From assembly GCF_000739815.1 (NCBI RefSeq), contig NZ_BBJJ01000033.1:1-64000 (forward strand): 64,000 nt of DNA. Reading direction: 5' to 3'. Shown one piece after another: positions 14,235-22,930 of this stretch. The notes below the pieces were generated by a model. That model did no database searches. It saw nothing but the letters and a program-made list of their open reading frames with translations, and was not told the DNA's origin. The stretch is from Paraburkholderia mimosarum LMG 23256 = NBRC 106338 (GTDB lineage Bacteria; Pseudomonadota; Gammaproteobacteria; Burkholderiales; Burkholderiaceae). Position 1 is the stretch's first letter. Every line of letters begins with the position of its first letter. A program made the position numbers and the translations under genes.

Positions 14235-15022
14235 CCGCACGCGACACACTGGAGGCGATGCAACAAGCCTTCGCCGCCGCACTCGACGATCCCACCGTCG
14301 ATGCGGCGCTAGCCGGCCAGATGCTCCCGGACGATGCCGCGCTGCTGCACGAGCGCCTTGGTCTCTACCGCGGCAACGTGCGCGCCGCGCGTCGCCTCGC
14401 GCTTGCGAACGCCTATCCGGTGCTCGCCGCGCTGACCGGCGAGACGTACTTCGAAGCCATGGTGCTCGCCTACTCGCGTGCGCATCTTTCGCGCGATGCG
14501 GATCTGAACCGCTTCGGCACGCAACTGCCCGAATTCATCGAGCGCTATGAAACCGACGTGCGCTACGCGTATTTCGGCGATGTCGCGCGGCTCGAATGGG
14601 CATTGCATCGCGCTGCCTACGCGGCCGATCATCCCGTCGACGTCGCGCCCCTCGACGCGCAGCAATGGCAGGCGCTCGGCGCCGAGCGCCTTGCGCAGGC
14701 GCGTCTGGCCGTGCATCCCGCGTGCGTGGCGCTCTCCTTGCGCTTCGACGCCGGCGCGATCTGGCGGGCGCATCAAGCGGGCGGCGCGTGGCCGGCCCGT
14801 GTGGAGGTGCCGTCGTGGGCGCTCGTGGTGCGTCCGCAATGGCGTCCCACGGTCCTCGCACAGACGTGCGCCGCGCACGCAGCCTTCGTCGCGCTGAACG
14901 ATGGCGCAACACTCGACGCCGCGCTCACGCAAGCGTTCGACATCGACCCGGCCTTCGACTTCGCCGGCCAGTGGCGCACGTGGATCGAGGCGGGCGCAAT
15001 CGTCGGCGTGCGCAGTGACTGA
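14231..15022 (+). CDS. bufC: DUF2063 protein (BufC), MNIO partner
   Basis: A 263-residue protein starting at a GTG that overlaps the bufB stop by 4 bp. It has the DUF2063 N-terminal pattern around [20 protein letters not shown] and YPVL.ALTGE.(Y/F)F..M, then [18 protein letters not shown] and a C-terminal second domain. Proteins of this family bind the precursor peptide and deliver it to the DUF692 enzyme. The common fourth gene, a DoxX-like membrane protein, is not present; the next gene is a diguanylate cyclase. Confidence 0.85.
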   Translation: MTARDTLEAMQQAFAAALDDPTVDAALAGQMLPDDAALLHERLGLYRGNVRAARRLALANAYPVLAALTGETYFEAMVLAYSRAHLSRDADLNRFGTQLPEFIERYETDVRYAYFGDVARLEWALHRAAYAADHPVDVAPLDAQQWQALGAERLAQARLAVHPACVALSLRFDAGAIWRAHQAGGAWPARVEVPSWALVVRPQWRPTVLAQTCAAHAAFVALNDGATLDAALTQAFDIDPAFDFAGQWRTWIEAGAIVGVRSD

Positions 15023-15330
15023 GTACTCGTGATAAAGCAGAGGAATCCAAACTAACCGGAAAGCCGGGCCAATCTGATAGCGATTTATTCAGGAGAATAG
15101 CCCGCAAAAATAGTCCCCTCGCTGCTGGTGACCGGACTTGCCCGCATAGCCACGCTCCCCGCGTCATGCGACGATGAATGCCCAGGCACAGCGTGCGCCC
15201 GCTTGCCGATTTGCGCTCGATGCATCGCGGCGCGCGCAGCGCCGGACATCGTGCGCGACCGTGCGCGGCAAGCGTCCGCCGAGGAACTCCGCTCCGGCGC
15301 CACCGCAAGGCCAGCTCCCGAAGGCCCGAC

Positions 15331-16845
15331 ATGACGACCCGCCGACCCAACACCGTGCTTGCGATCGGCATTGCGCTCGCCGCAGTGCTGACGCTCGTCG
15401 CCGCGTGGGTCATGGCGCAGATGCGGCATGACGCGCTCGCGAGCGCCCGCGCTTCCGCGTCCAACATGGCGCTGCTCTTCGAGCGCGACACGGCCCGCAA
15501 TTTCGACGTCTACGCGCTTTCGTTGCAGGCGATCGTCGATGCCTTCGACGACCCGCGCATCGCGTCGCTGCCCGCCGACATCCGAGAGAACGTGCTGTTC
15601 GACCGCTCGGCCACGGCGAAGCATCTCGGCGCGATCTTCGTGACGAACGCGGCGGGCGACGTGGTGTTCGATTCGCGCTCCGTGCCGCCGCGTGCGCTCA
15701 ATCTTGCCGACCGCGATTTTTTCATCGCACAGCGCGACTCGCCGAACGTGGGCCTCTTTCTGGGCCGGCCGTTTATCCCGCGCGACGGTCCACAGAACGC
15801 GACCATCGGCCTGAGCCGCCGCCTCTCGAACCCCGATGGCTCGTTCGCGGGCGTCGTGGTCGGCACGATGCGCCTCGATTATTTCCAGCAGCTCTTCAGC
15901 GGCGTCGACATCGGCACGAACGGCGCGGTGCTGCTCGCGCTCGCCGACGGCACGCTGCTCATGCGGCGTCCCTACGACCCGGCGCTGATCGGCAGGAACA
16001 TCGCCGGATCCTCGCTCTTCCGAAACTTCGCGCACGCGCAGGCGGACGGCTTCTTCAATGTCGGCCCCGTGGATGGTGTGCGGCGCTGGTACGCGCTGCG
16101 GCGCGTGCGCGGCTATCCGCTCGTGTTCAGCGTGGCCGTCGCGGCGGAGGACATCTACCGCGAATGGCGCGTGCGCGCCTGGATCATCGGCACGCTCACG
16201 GCGTTGCTCGACGCCTCGCTGATCCTGCTGGCCGTCATGTTCATGCGTCAGCTGCGCCGGCGCCGCGCGATCGAGGCCGAGCTGCGGATGCAGGCGGGCA
16301 CCGATGCGCTCACGTCGCTCGCGAACCGGCGCGCCTTCGAATCGCGCGCTGACCACGAATGGGCACGCGCGCGCCGCTCGGGCAGCCCGCTCTCGCTCGC
16401 GCTGATCGACGTCGACCGCTTCAAGCTCTACAACGACCACTACGGCCACCTGGCCGGCGACGACGCGCTCGCCGCCGTGGCTCAAGCGCTCGGCGCGCAC
16501 GCCCGCCGGGCGGCGGACTGCGCGGCGCGCTACGGCGGCGAGGAGTTCGTGTTGCTGTTGCCGGACACGGGCGAAGCGCAGGCGCTCGCGCTGGGAGAAA
16601 AGGTGCGCGCGGCCATCGAGGCGCTGGCGCGGCCGCACGCCGGGAGCCCGAACGGCGTGGTGACCGTGAGCGTGGGCGTAGCCTGCACGACACAGCGGGC
16701 ATTTGGCGGCTGGCGCGCGCTGACCGACGCCGCCGACGCGGCGCTCTACACCGCCAAGCGCTCAGGCGGTAACCGCGTGGCGGCATGGCTGCCCACCGCC
16801 AACGATGACGTCCCCGGCGCAAAGGTCGAACGTCGCTCGGGCTGA
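15331..16845 (+). CDS. Membrane diguanylate cyclase with periplasmic dCache-like sensor
   Basis: A 504-residue protein. A membrane helix (about residues 8-30), a ~240-residue periplasmic region with Cache-like sequence (DRDFFIAQRDSPNVGLFLGR; FAGVVVGTMRLDYFQQLF), a second helix (about 288-310) and a GGDEF domain. The active-site motif is GGEEF (about 402-406), with RAAD exactly five residues before it, the RxxD product-inhibition site. It should make cyclic di-GMP and be feedback-inhibited. The start is ATG 15331 after GAAGG; a frame open to 15178 has a poor ribosome site and would misplace the first helix. Signal sensed: unknown. Confidence 0.9.
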   Translation: MTTRRPNTVLAIGIALAAVLTLVAAWVMAQMRHDALASARASASNMALLFERDTARNFDVYALSLQAIVDAFDDPRIASLPADIRENVLFDRSATAKHLGAIFVTNAAGDVVFDSRSVPPRALNLADRDFFIAQRDSPNVGLFLGRPFIPRDGPQNATIGLSRRLSNPDGSFAGVVVGTMRLDYFQQLFSGVDIGTNGAVLLALADGTLLMRRPYDPALIGRNIAGSSLFRNFAHAQADGFFNVGPVDGVRRWYALRRVRGYPLVFSVAVAAEDIYREWRVRAWIIGTLTALLDASLILLAVMFMRQLRRRRAIEAELRMQAGTDALTSLANRRAFESRADHEWARARRSGSPLSLALIDVDRFKLYNDHYGHLAGDDALAAVAQALGAHARRAADCAARYGGEEFVLLLPDTGEAQALALGEKVRAAIEALARPHAGSPNGVVTVSVGVACTTQRAFGGWRALTDAADAALYTAKRSGGNRVAAWLPTANDDVPGAKVERRSG

Positions 16846-16854
16846 CAGCCCTTT

Positions 16855-16898
16855 AATATTACCCGGATGATATTGCACGAATTAATTTACCCGGGTAA
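16855..16898. promoter_or_regulatory. Two copies of a TTACCCGG-type palindromic operator
   Basis: Site 1 is AATATTACCCGGATGATATT (16855-16874); site 2 contains the perfect palindrome TTACCCGGGTAA (16887-16898), followed by TATT. They lie 40-80 bp before the DUF2239 start in an AT-rich pocket of an otherwise very GC-rich region. The likely function is autoregulation of the DUF2239 gene, possibly by its own product. Confidence 0.55.
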
Positions 16899-16936
16899 TA
16901 TTCGAGCCATCATTGGATAGAACACAGGAGCAGGCC

Positions 16937-17560
16937 ATGGTGGCGGCGAACGGTTGCACGGCATTTGCGGGCATGCGCTTGATCGCGCGAGGTGCGCCGC
17001 TCGAGGTAGCGCTGGCGGTCAAGGCGGAGCTTGCGCGAGAAGCGAATGAAGGCGCCGGCGCGGTGCTGGTTTTCGACGATCGCGACGCGCGTCCGGTGGA
17101 ATTCGACCTGCGCGGCACGGAAAGCGACATCGAGGCGCGCCTCGCGGCGCAGGCGAGCCGCGAGCGGAGCGCAGCGGCGTCGGACGACGCGCCCGAAGCG
17201 ACGCCGGATGACGCTCCGCGCGGCCGCGGCCGCCCGAAGCTCGGCGTGGTGGCGCGCGAAGTGACGCTGCTGCCGCGCCACTGGGATTGGCTCGGCGCGC
17301 AGCAAGGCGGCGCCTCGGTGGTGCTGCGCCGCCTCGTGGACGCGGCGCGCCACGCAGGCGAGGCGCGTGAACGCGTGCGTGCGGCTCAGGAAGCCGCGTA
17401 TCGCTTCATGACCGCGCTGGCCGGGAATCTGCCCAATTACGAGGAGGCGTTGCGCGCGCTTTACGCGAGCGAGCGCGGGCGCTTCGAAGCCGCGAACGCC
17501 GCGTGGCCTCAGGACGTGCGCGACTATGCGCGAGAACTGGCGGACGCTGCATTCGAGTGA
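16937..17560 (+). CDS. DUF2239 family protein, possible DNA-binding autoregulator
   Basis: A 207-residue soluble protein. The N-terminus (MVAANGCTAFAGMRLIARGA) fits DUF2239; the middle holds a GRGRPKLGVVAREVTLLPRH segment followed by WDWLGAQQGGASVVLRRLVD, which looks like an AT-hook-like GRP and a helical DNA-binding unit, known as a common feature of DUF2239. Start chosen at ATG 16937 with AGGAG eight bases before. Two TTACCCGG-type palindromes precede the gene. DUF2239 has no established function; the regulator idea is inference from the operator and the basic motif. Confidence 0.75.
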   Translation: MVAANGCTAFAGMRLIARGAPLEVALAVKAELAREANEGAGAVLVFDDRDARPVEFDLRGTESDIEARLAAQASRERSAAASDDAPEATPDDAPRGRGRPKLGVVAREVTLLPRHWDWLGAQQGGASVVLRRLVDAARHAGEARERVRAAQEAAYRFMTALAGNLPNYEEALRALYASERGRFEAANAAWPQDVRDYARELADAAFE

Positions 17561-17591
17561 CGGGCAATGTCAGCAAGCCGATCATGCGGGC

Positions 17592-17625
17592 AAAAAAAAA
17601 CCGCTCGAGCAGGGGGCACGAGCGG
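17592..17625 (-). terminator. Hairpin with T-run on the minus strand
   Basis: CCGCTCG/CGAGCGG stem, with nine A residues on its left (a U-run when read on the minus strand). No minus-strand gene is known to the right for several hundred bases, so it may end an unannotated small RNA or be a bidirectional leftover. Confidence 0.5.
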
Positions 17626-17971
17626 AGAAATCGGAGAGTTTAAAACTTACAACTTACAACCTCTGCATGAGATGTCATGAGTCACGCAGCAACACCAGTG
17701 TAGGGCTGGCTTCCCGCGCCCAACATAGGAGAAGTCTTAAACTCGGTTCGGCCTTTGCTCGAGACTCAGCACTGGCTGCGGCCGGACGGCGATTCCAACC
17801 CTGAAACGCACAGGTTTTCGGACGCCTTACCTGCGGCTTGCCACGCGGATTGCGGCTCCGTACACTCCCGCCTGATCTGCATCAAGGGCGGCCAATGCAT
17901 CGTTGTGCGCGCGCCAACAACCAGAAAACAACCAGAACCAAACCGCAACATCACGCCGACAAGAGGAACCC
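17626..17971. other. Intergenic region, no gene seen
   Basis: About 350 bp upstream of the NCS2 permease. No convincing open frame, tRNA or known riboswitch was recognised. It probably carries the permease promoter and a leader. Confidence 0.4.
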
Positions 17972-19276
17972 ATGTCCGACTCCTATTTCCCCCGCTGGCG
18001 CGCGCAGACGGGTGGCGCCCGTGGCGTCGTGGCCCCCGACGAGCGCCTGCCCTGGCCGCAGATGTTCGCCATGGGCGTGCAGCACGTCGTCGCCATGTTC
18101 GGCTCGACGGTGCTCGCGCCGCTGCTGATGGGCTTCGACCCGAACCTGTGCATCTTCATGTCGGGTGTCGGCACGTTGCTGTTCTTCGTGGTGGTCGGCG
18201 GGCGCGTGCCCAGCTATCTCGGTTCGAGCTTCTCGTTCATCGGTCTCGTGATCGCCGTGACGGGCTATGACGGGCATGGCGTCAATCCCAACATCCCCAT
18301 CGCGCTCGGCGGCATCATCGCGTGCGGCGTGGCCTACACGCTGATCGGCGTGCTCGTCTCGGCCATCGGCACCCGGTGGATCGAGACGCTCATGCCGCCG
18401 GTCGTGACCGGCGCGATCGTCTGCGTGATCGGCCTGAATCTCGCGCCCATCGCCGTGAGGGGCGTGAGCGGTTCGACCTTCGACTCGTGGATGGCCATCG
18501 TCACCGTGCTCTGCGTGGGCGCCGTGGCCGTGTTCACGCGCGGCATGCTCCAGCGCCTGCTGATTCTCGTCGGCCTGCTGATCGCTTACGTGATCTACGC
18601 GATCGTCACGAACGGCATGGGTATGGGCAAGCCCATCGACTTCTCGATTGTCGCGAACGCCGCCTGGTTCGGCATGCCGAAGTTCACCGCGCCCGTGTTC
18701 GATCCGCACGCCATGACGCTGCTCGTGCCCGTCGCCGTGATCCTCGTGGCGGAGAATCTCGGCCACATCAAGGCCGTCTCGGCGATGACGGGCTACAACC
18801 TCGATCGCTATGTGGGCCGCGCGTTCATCGGCGACGGCCTCGCCACGGTCGTCTCGGGCTTCGCGGGCGGCACCGGCGTCACCACCTACGCGGAAAACAT
18901 CGGCGTGATGGCGGTGACGAAGATCTATTCGACGCTCGTGTTCGTGATCGCCGCGCTCATTGCCATCGTGCTCGGCTTCTCGCCGAAGTTCGGCGCCGTG
19001 ATCCAGACCATTCCGGGCCCGGTGCTGGGCGGCGTCTCGATCGTCGTGTTCGGTCTCATCGCCGTGACGGGCGCACGCATCTGGGTCGTCAACAAAGTCG
19101 ACTTCTCGGACAACCGCAATCTCATCGTCGCCGCCGTCACGCTCGTGCTCGGCGCGGGCGACTTCTCGCTCAAGCTCGGCGGATTCGGTCTGGGCGGCAT
19201 CGGCACCGCCACGTTCGGCGCGATCATTCTCTATGCCCTGCTGCGCCGCAAGCCGGCGCAGGAAGCGGCGGTCTAG
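17972..19276 (+). CDS. NCS2 (uracil-xanthine) permease, RutG-like
   Basis: A 434-residue membrane protein with about 12-14 hydrophobic segments. Family signatures: QHVVAMFGSTVLAPLLMGFD at about residues 35-55, the NCS2 motif LVAENLGHIKAVSAMTG (about 258-275), GDGLATVVSGFAGGTGVTTY (about 290-310) and GFSPKFGAVIQTIPGPVLGG (about 345-365). The QH motif in TM1 and the E in the AEN(L/I)GH motif are the substrate-binding residues of the family. RutG-like members carry uracil. Start ATG 17972 with GAGGA seven bases before. It is alone; no rut genes are near. Confidence 0.85.
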   Translation: MSDSYFPRWRAQTGGARGVVAPDERLPWPQMFAMGVQHVVAMFGSTVLAPLLMGFDPNLCIFMSGVGTLLFFVVVGGRVPSYLGSSFSFIGLVIAVTGYDGHGVNPNIPIALGGIIACGVAYTLIGVLVSAIGTRWIETLMPPVVTGAIVCVIGLNLAPIAVRGVSGSTFDSWMAIVTVLCVGAVAVFTRGMLQRLLILVGLLIAYVIYAIVTNGMGMGKPIDFSIVANAAWFGMPKFTAPVFDPHAMTLLVPVAVILVAENLGHIKAVSAMTGYNLDRYVGRAFIGDGLATVVSGFAGGTGVTTYAENIGVMAVTKIYSTLVFVIAALIAIVLGFSPKFGAVIQTIPGPVLGGVSIVVFGLIAVTGARIWVVNKVDFSDNRNLIVAAVTLVLGAGDFSLKLGGFGLGGIGTATFGAIILYALLRRKPAQEAAV

Positions 19277-19287
19277 GCTTTCCGCTC

Positions 19288-19319
19288 GCGCGGCGCCGGT
19301 TCCGGCGCCGCGCTTTCTC
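19288..19319. terminator. Terminator between convergent genes
   Basis: GCGCGGCGCCGG/CCGGCGCCGCGC with a TT loop, followed by TTTCTCT on the plus strand. It ends the NCS2 permease gene and perhaps also the convergent antiporter gene. Confidence 0.75.
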
Positions 19320-19358
19320 TTCCGATTCCCGATCCGGGCGCGTGCGTGAGGCCAACGC

Positions 19359-21026
19359 TCATCCGCGATTGCGTCCGCGCGTCGTCAGCGCCGTTTCCGA
19401 GAGATCGACTTCGCGCATCAGCTTCGCCAACGTTTCGTCGTTGATCTGCATGCCGTTGCGCAGGGCGAGCAGCGTCGCGCGTTCGGCGCGCATCGCGGCG
19501 AGCCGCATCTCCAGCTCCAGCGCGTCGGAGCGTCGCGCGTTCGCGCTGCGGTCGCGGTCGGCGTCGAGCGAGGCGAGGCGCCGGCGGTAGATGTCCATCA
19601 CGCGCGCGGTCGTGTCGGCGGCATGGGCGGCCTGCGCTTCCTCGAGTTCCTGGCTCACCTTCTCGTGCACCGCGTCCACGGCGCGGATCGCCGCCTGCGC
19701 CGCCTGGATGCGCGCGGCGCGCTCCTCGGCGGCGTGCGGCCCCTGTGCGGCGCGGCGCACGCCGCGCAGCAACAGCGGCAGGCCCACGATCGCCACCAGC
19801 AGCGAGGCGAGGATCACGCCCGTCGCGATGAAGATGGCGCTGTCGCGTCCCGGCAGCGGCGTGCCGTTGGCCAGCGCGATCGGCAGCGAGAGCACGCCCG
19901 CGAGCGTCACCGCGCCGCGCACGCCCGCCACGGTCGTGATCGCCACCGTGCGCAGGCCCGGCACCGCGTTCGCCACGCCGTGGCGCGCCGCATTGCGGCT
20001 CGCGATCCAGCGCAGCAGCCACACCCAGCCGAAGCGCATCGCATAGAGCGCGGCCAGCACCGCGGCGATATAGCCGAGCAGCCGCAGCATCTGCGCGTTG
20101 CTGGTGTGGTGGGCGTCGAGCAGCGCCTTGCCGAGAATGCCGGGGAATTGCAGGCCGAGCAGCGTGAACACCATGCCGTTGAAGACGAACTCGATCATCG
20201 ACCAGGTGCTCGACGCGCGCACCCGCGTCGACACCGGCCCTTTGTGCGCGACGCTCGTGTAGTTCATCGTCATGCCGGCCGACACGGCGGCAAGCACGCC
20301 GGAGACTTCGAGGTGCTCCGCAAAGAGATACGCCGCGAACGGAATCAGCAAGGTGAGCACGACGCCGGGCGCGGGGTCGCCGTCGTCGGTCACGTTGAGA
20401 AAGCGCTCGGAGACGAAGCTGAAGATCCACCCGATCGCGGCCCCCAGGGCGAGACCGCCCGCCGCGATGAGCACGAAGCTGATCGCCGCCTCGCGCAGCG
20501 AGAAGTAGCCGGTGAGCGCCGCGGCCACGGCGAACTTGAGCGCGACGAGGCCGGAGGCGTCGTTCATCAGCGCTTCGCCTTCGAGGATGTGCATGAGTTG
20601 CGCGGGAATCCTGTCCTTGCCGGCGATGGCCGAGAGCGCCACGGCGTCGGTGGGCGAGAGCACGGCTGCGAGCGCGAAGGCCACGGGCAGCGAGATCTGC
20701 GGCACGAGCCAGTGCACGAAGTAGCCCACGGCGACCACGGTCAGCAGCACGAGGCCCAGCGCGAGCATGAGGATCGCGCGGCGCTGCATGAAGAACTCGC
20801 GCTTGGGCATGCGCCAGCCGTCCGCGAACAGCAGCGGCGGAATGAACAACGCCATGAAGATATCGGGATCGAACGTGACGTGCGGGTTCACCAGCGGAAA
20901 GGTGAGCAGCGCACCAATGCCGATCTGCACGAGCGGCAACGGCAGCTTGACGGGCATGATGCGCGTGACGATGCCCGACACGGCGACGGCAAGCAGCAGA
21001 ATGAGAACGGTGAAAAGGATGTCCAT
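19359..21026 (-). CDS. CPA1-family Na+/H+ antiporter
   Basis: A 555-residue protein. The membrane part (about 1-420) has the CPA1 hallmarks: FIPPLLFADGWRMPKREF, LSPTDAVALSAIAGK (TD-type), EGEALMNDASGLVALKFAVA (the ND motif, with Asp as ion-binding residue) and GVRGAVTLAGVLSLP. The C-terminal ~130 residues are hydrophilic and helical (RVMDIYRRRLASLDADRDRS), as in NhaP/NhaG-type exchangers. It exports Na+ or K+ in exchange for protons. No good ribosome site was seen before the ATG at 21026. It converges with the NCS2 gene. Confidence 0.85.
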   Translation of the reverse strand: MDILFTVLILLLAVAVSGIVTRIMPVKLPLPLVQIGIGALLTFPLVNPHVTFDPDIFMALFIPPLLFADGWRMPKREFFMQRRAILMLALGLVLLTVVAVGYFVHWLVPQISLPVAFALAAVLSPTDAVALSAIAGKDRIPAQLMHILEGEALMNDASGLVALKFAVAAALTGYFSLREAAISFVLIAAGGLALGAAIGWIFSFVSERFLNVTDDGDPAPGVVLTLLIPFAAYLFAEHLEVSGVLAAVSAGMTMNYTSVAHKGPVSTRVRASSTWSMIEFVFNGMVFTLLGLQFPGILGKALLDAHHTSNAQMLRLLGYIAAVLAALYAMRFGWVWLLRWIASRNAARHGVANAVPGLRTVAITTVAGVRGAVTLAGVLSLPIALANGTPLPGRDSAIFIATGVILASLLVAIVGLPLLLRGVRRAAQGPHAAEERAARIQAAQAAIRAVDAVHEKVSQELEEAQAAHAADTTARVMDIYRRRLASLDADRDRSANARRSDALELEMRLAAMRAERATLLALRNGMQINDETLAKLMREVDLSETALTTRGRNRG

Positions 21027-21556
21027 CGGGAAGCCGAAAGCGGAGAAGCGGAAAGCGACGTGGCAGGGGCGAAGCGAGGAAGCACGGGAGAGCGATGCCG
21101 GGATGCGCTTCGCGCGTGTTGCGGCACTGCGTTCTGGCGCGTATTTGGGTGTCGCCGATCGCGGGACAGTTTAGCCCGATGAGCCCGCATGCCGCGCCGA
21201 AGCGCGCAAGGCTTCGCGCAGGAAGCGCTGCGGACCCGGCCCCCATTGGTCGACGGCGGCCGCCGGGCTGGCGACAATCGATCGCCTTGGGCGCGCAATC
21301 ACCAAAGCAAACGCGCGGAGAAAGGCGCACGATATCGGTGCACCACGTGAGATCTCGCGCGGTGCACGGCGCGCCCTTTCGCGGCGCACGCGATCGGGGC
21401 CAGCGCACGATTCGATGCGTGCCAGATCGCGGTGCGAGCGAGCACGGACCTTGCTTGATCCCACCGTGACGCAACGGAACCAAGGCTATGGGCGACCGCG
21501 CGGGCCCTGCGAGGGCCGTGCGGAACGCAGCGTCTTCCTAAGCGCTAGAGGATGGC
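21027..21556. other. Intergenic region between divergent antiporter and EAL genes
   Basis: About 530 bp, high GC, no convincing gene on either strand; the open frames present are shadows of the GC-rich sequence. It presumably contains both promoters. Confidence 0.4.
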
Positions 21557-22822
21557 ATGATCACAGAGCAGCAGGACAAAACGGCCGTGGCCCCCCACGG
21601 TTTCGATCTCAGCGTCACTTCGGGGCTGCAGCGCTACAGCGCCCATCACGGCGACCTCACGCTCACGAGCGTGTTCCAGCCGGTGTTCAGCCTCTCGCAC
21701 ATGCGTGCGGTGGGCTATGAAGGGTTGCTGCGCGCGCACGATGCGCTCGATCGCCCGGTGTCGCCGCTCGACGTGTTCGGCGATGCCGCACGCGTCGGCG
21801 ATGCGCTGCTGGTGGACCGGCTCGCCCAGGGGCTGCACCTGGAAAACTTCGCGCTGCTCGGCGCGGAGCGCGAATGGCTCTTTCTGAACGTGCATCCCGG
21901 CACGCTGATCGAGTCGTATCACACCGCGGCGCTGCTGGCGAACCTGCGGCGCCTGAACATCGCGCCGCGGCGCGTCGTGCTCGAGGTGCTCGAAGACGAA
22001 GGCACCGATCTGGAGGCGCTCGCGCAGGCCGTGGCGTCGTTTCGCGAGCGCGGCTTTCTCGTGGCGCTGGATGACTTCGGCGCGGGCAACGTCGACATCG
22101 GCCGCGTGTGGCAGCTCAATCCCGACATCGTGAAGCTCGACCGCATCATGCTCATGCACGCCCAGCACCGCGCCGACATGGCCGCGACGCTGCCCGCGCT
22201 GGTTGCGCTCCTGCACGACGCGGGCAAGCTCGTGCTGATCGAAGGCGTGGAAACGGAGCACGAGGCGCAGCTTGCGCTCGCCTGCAACGCGGACTTCGTG
22301 CAGGGCTTCTTCTTCGCGCGGCCCGCTCCCGGGCTCACCGACGCCGCGCACGTGCAAGGCGTGATCGCCGAGGCGACGGAGCGTTTTCGTCAGCAGACCG
22401 AAACACGCGAGCGAGGCGAGACGAGCCGGCTCGCACCGTACCAGCGCGCGTTCGAGCGCGCCGCCGAACGGCTCTCGGACGGCGAGCCGATGGAGGAAGT
22501 GTGCTGGAACTTCCTCGCGCTCGATCACGCGGTGCGCTGCTATCTGCTCGATGCGGACGGCAGGCAGGCGGGCCGTAACGTGGTGCTGCGCGTCGACCGA
22601 GCGGAGCGCGACGCGCGCTTTTTGCCGCTGGAAGACGCGCAAGGCGCGAGCTGGCTGCGCAGGCCGTACTTCCGCGCGGCGCTCGTCACGCCGGGGCGCG
22701 TGCACGTGACCGGGCCGTATCTGTCGATCAACGAGGCGTTGCCGTGCGTGACGCTTTCGATCGCGGTGCAGGTGGGTGGGCGCCTTTGCGTGCTGTGCGG
22801 CGATATCGACTGGTTCGAGTAG
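21557..22822 (+). CDS. EAL-domain cyclic-di-GMP phosphodiesterase
   Basis: A 421-residue soluble protein. The EAL domain covers about residues 20-265; motifs are GYEGLLR (E in an E-x-L context), FLNVHPGTL, VVLEVLEDE, VALDDFGAGN, PDIVKLDR, LIEGVETEHE and FVQGFFFARP, so all metal and base residues (E, N, E, D-D, K, E, Q) are kept. It should hydrolyse cyclic di-GMP to pGpG. The C-terminal ~150 residues (residues about 285-421) form a separate unrecognised domain with WLRRPYFRAALVTPGRVHVT, resembling the Cache-like domain found after EAL in the YkuI group. No membrane segments. Confidence 0.85.
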   Translation: MITEQQDKTAVAPHGFDLSVTSGLQRYSAHHGDLTLTSVFQPVFSLSHMRAVGYEGLLRAHDALDRPVSPLDVFGDAARVGDALLVDRLAQGLHLENFALLGAEREWLFLNVHPGTLIESYHTAALLANLRRLNIAPRRVVLEVLEDEGTDLEALAQAVASFRERGFLVALDDFGAGNVDIGRVWQLNPDIVKLDRIMLMHAQHRADMAATLPALVALLHDAGKLVLIEGVETEHEAQLALACNADFVQGFFFARPAPGLTDAAHVQGVIAEATERFRQQTETRERGETSRLAPYQRAFERAAERLSDGEPMEEVCWNFLALDHAVRCYLLDADGRQAGRNVVLRVDRAERDARFLPLEDAQGASWLRRPYFRAALVTPGRVHVTGPYLSINEALPCVTLSIAVQVGGRLCVLCGDIDWFE

Positions 22823-22861
22823 CCGCGCGTCTGCGAAGCCTTGCTCGATGCGTGAACCATG

Positions 22862-22897
22862 AAAAAAGCGCGCGCCGTCCAGACGAACGGCGCACGC
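22862..22897 (-). terminator. Terminator of the indolepyruvate oxidoreductase gene
   Basis: Read on the minus strand: GCGTGCGCCGT, 8-nt loop, ACGGCGCGCGC, then TTTTTTC. Placed 34 bp after the stop of the gene at 22931. Confidence 0.75.
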
Positions 22898-22930
22898 TTC
22901 GCGCTTCCCATCACATCGGTTAAATCGGCG

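Noticed and set aside
15085-16638. 517-codon minus-strand open frame opposite the diguanylate cyclase
   Set aside because: It is Arg/His/Ala/Glu-rich without domains, opposite a gene with clear GGDEF motifs; such frames are a by-product of high GC and third-position bias.
17700-17850. Possible tRNA-like segment with GATTCCAACCC
   Set aside because: No cloverleaf could be built on either strand and no acceptor stem is present.
19623-21182. 519-codon plus-strand open frame opposite the CPA1 antiporter
   Set aside because: It is a low-complexity, His/Arg/Glu-rich shadow frame; the antiporter on the minus strand has all family motifs.
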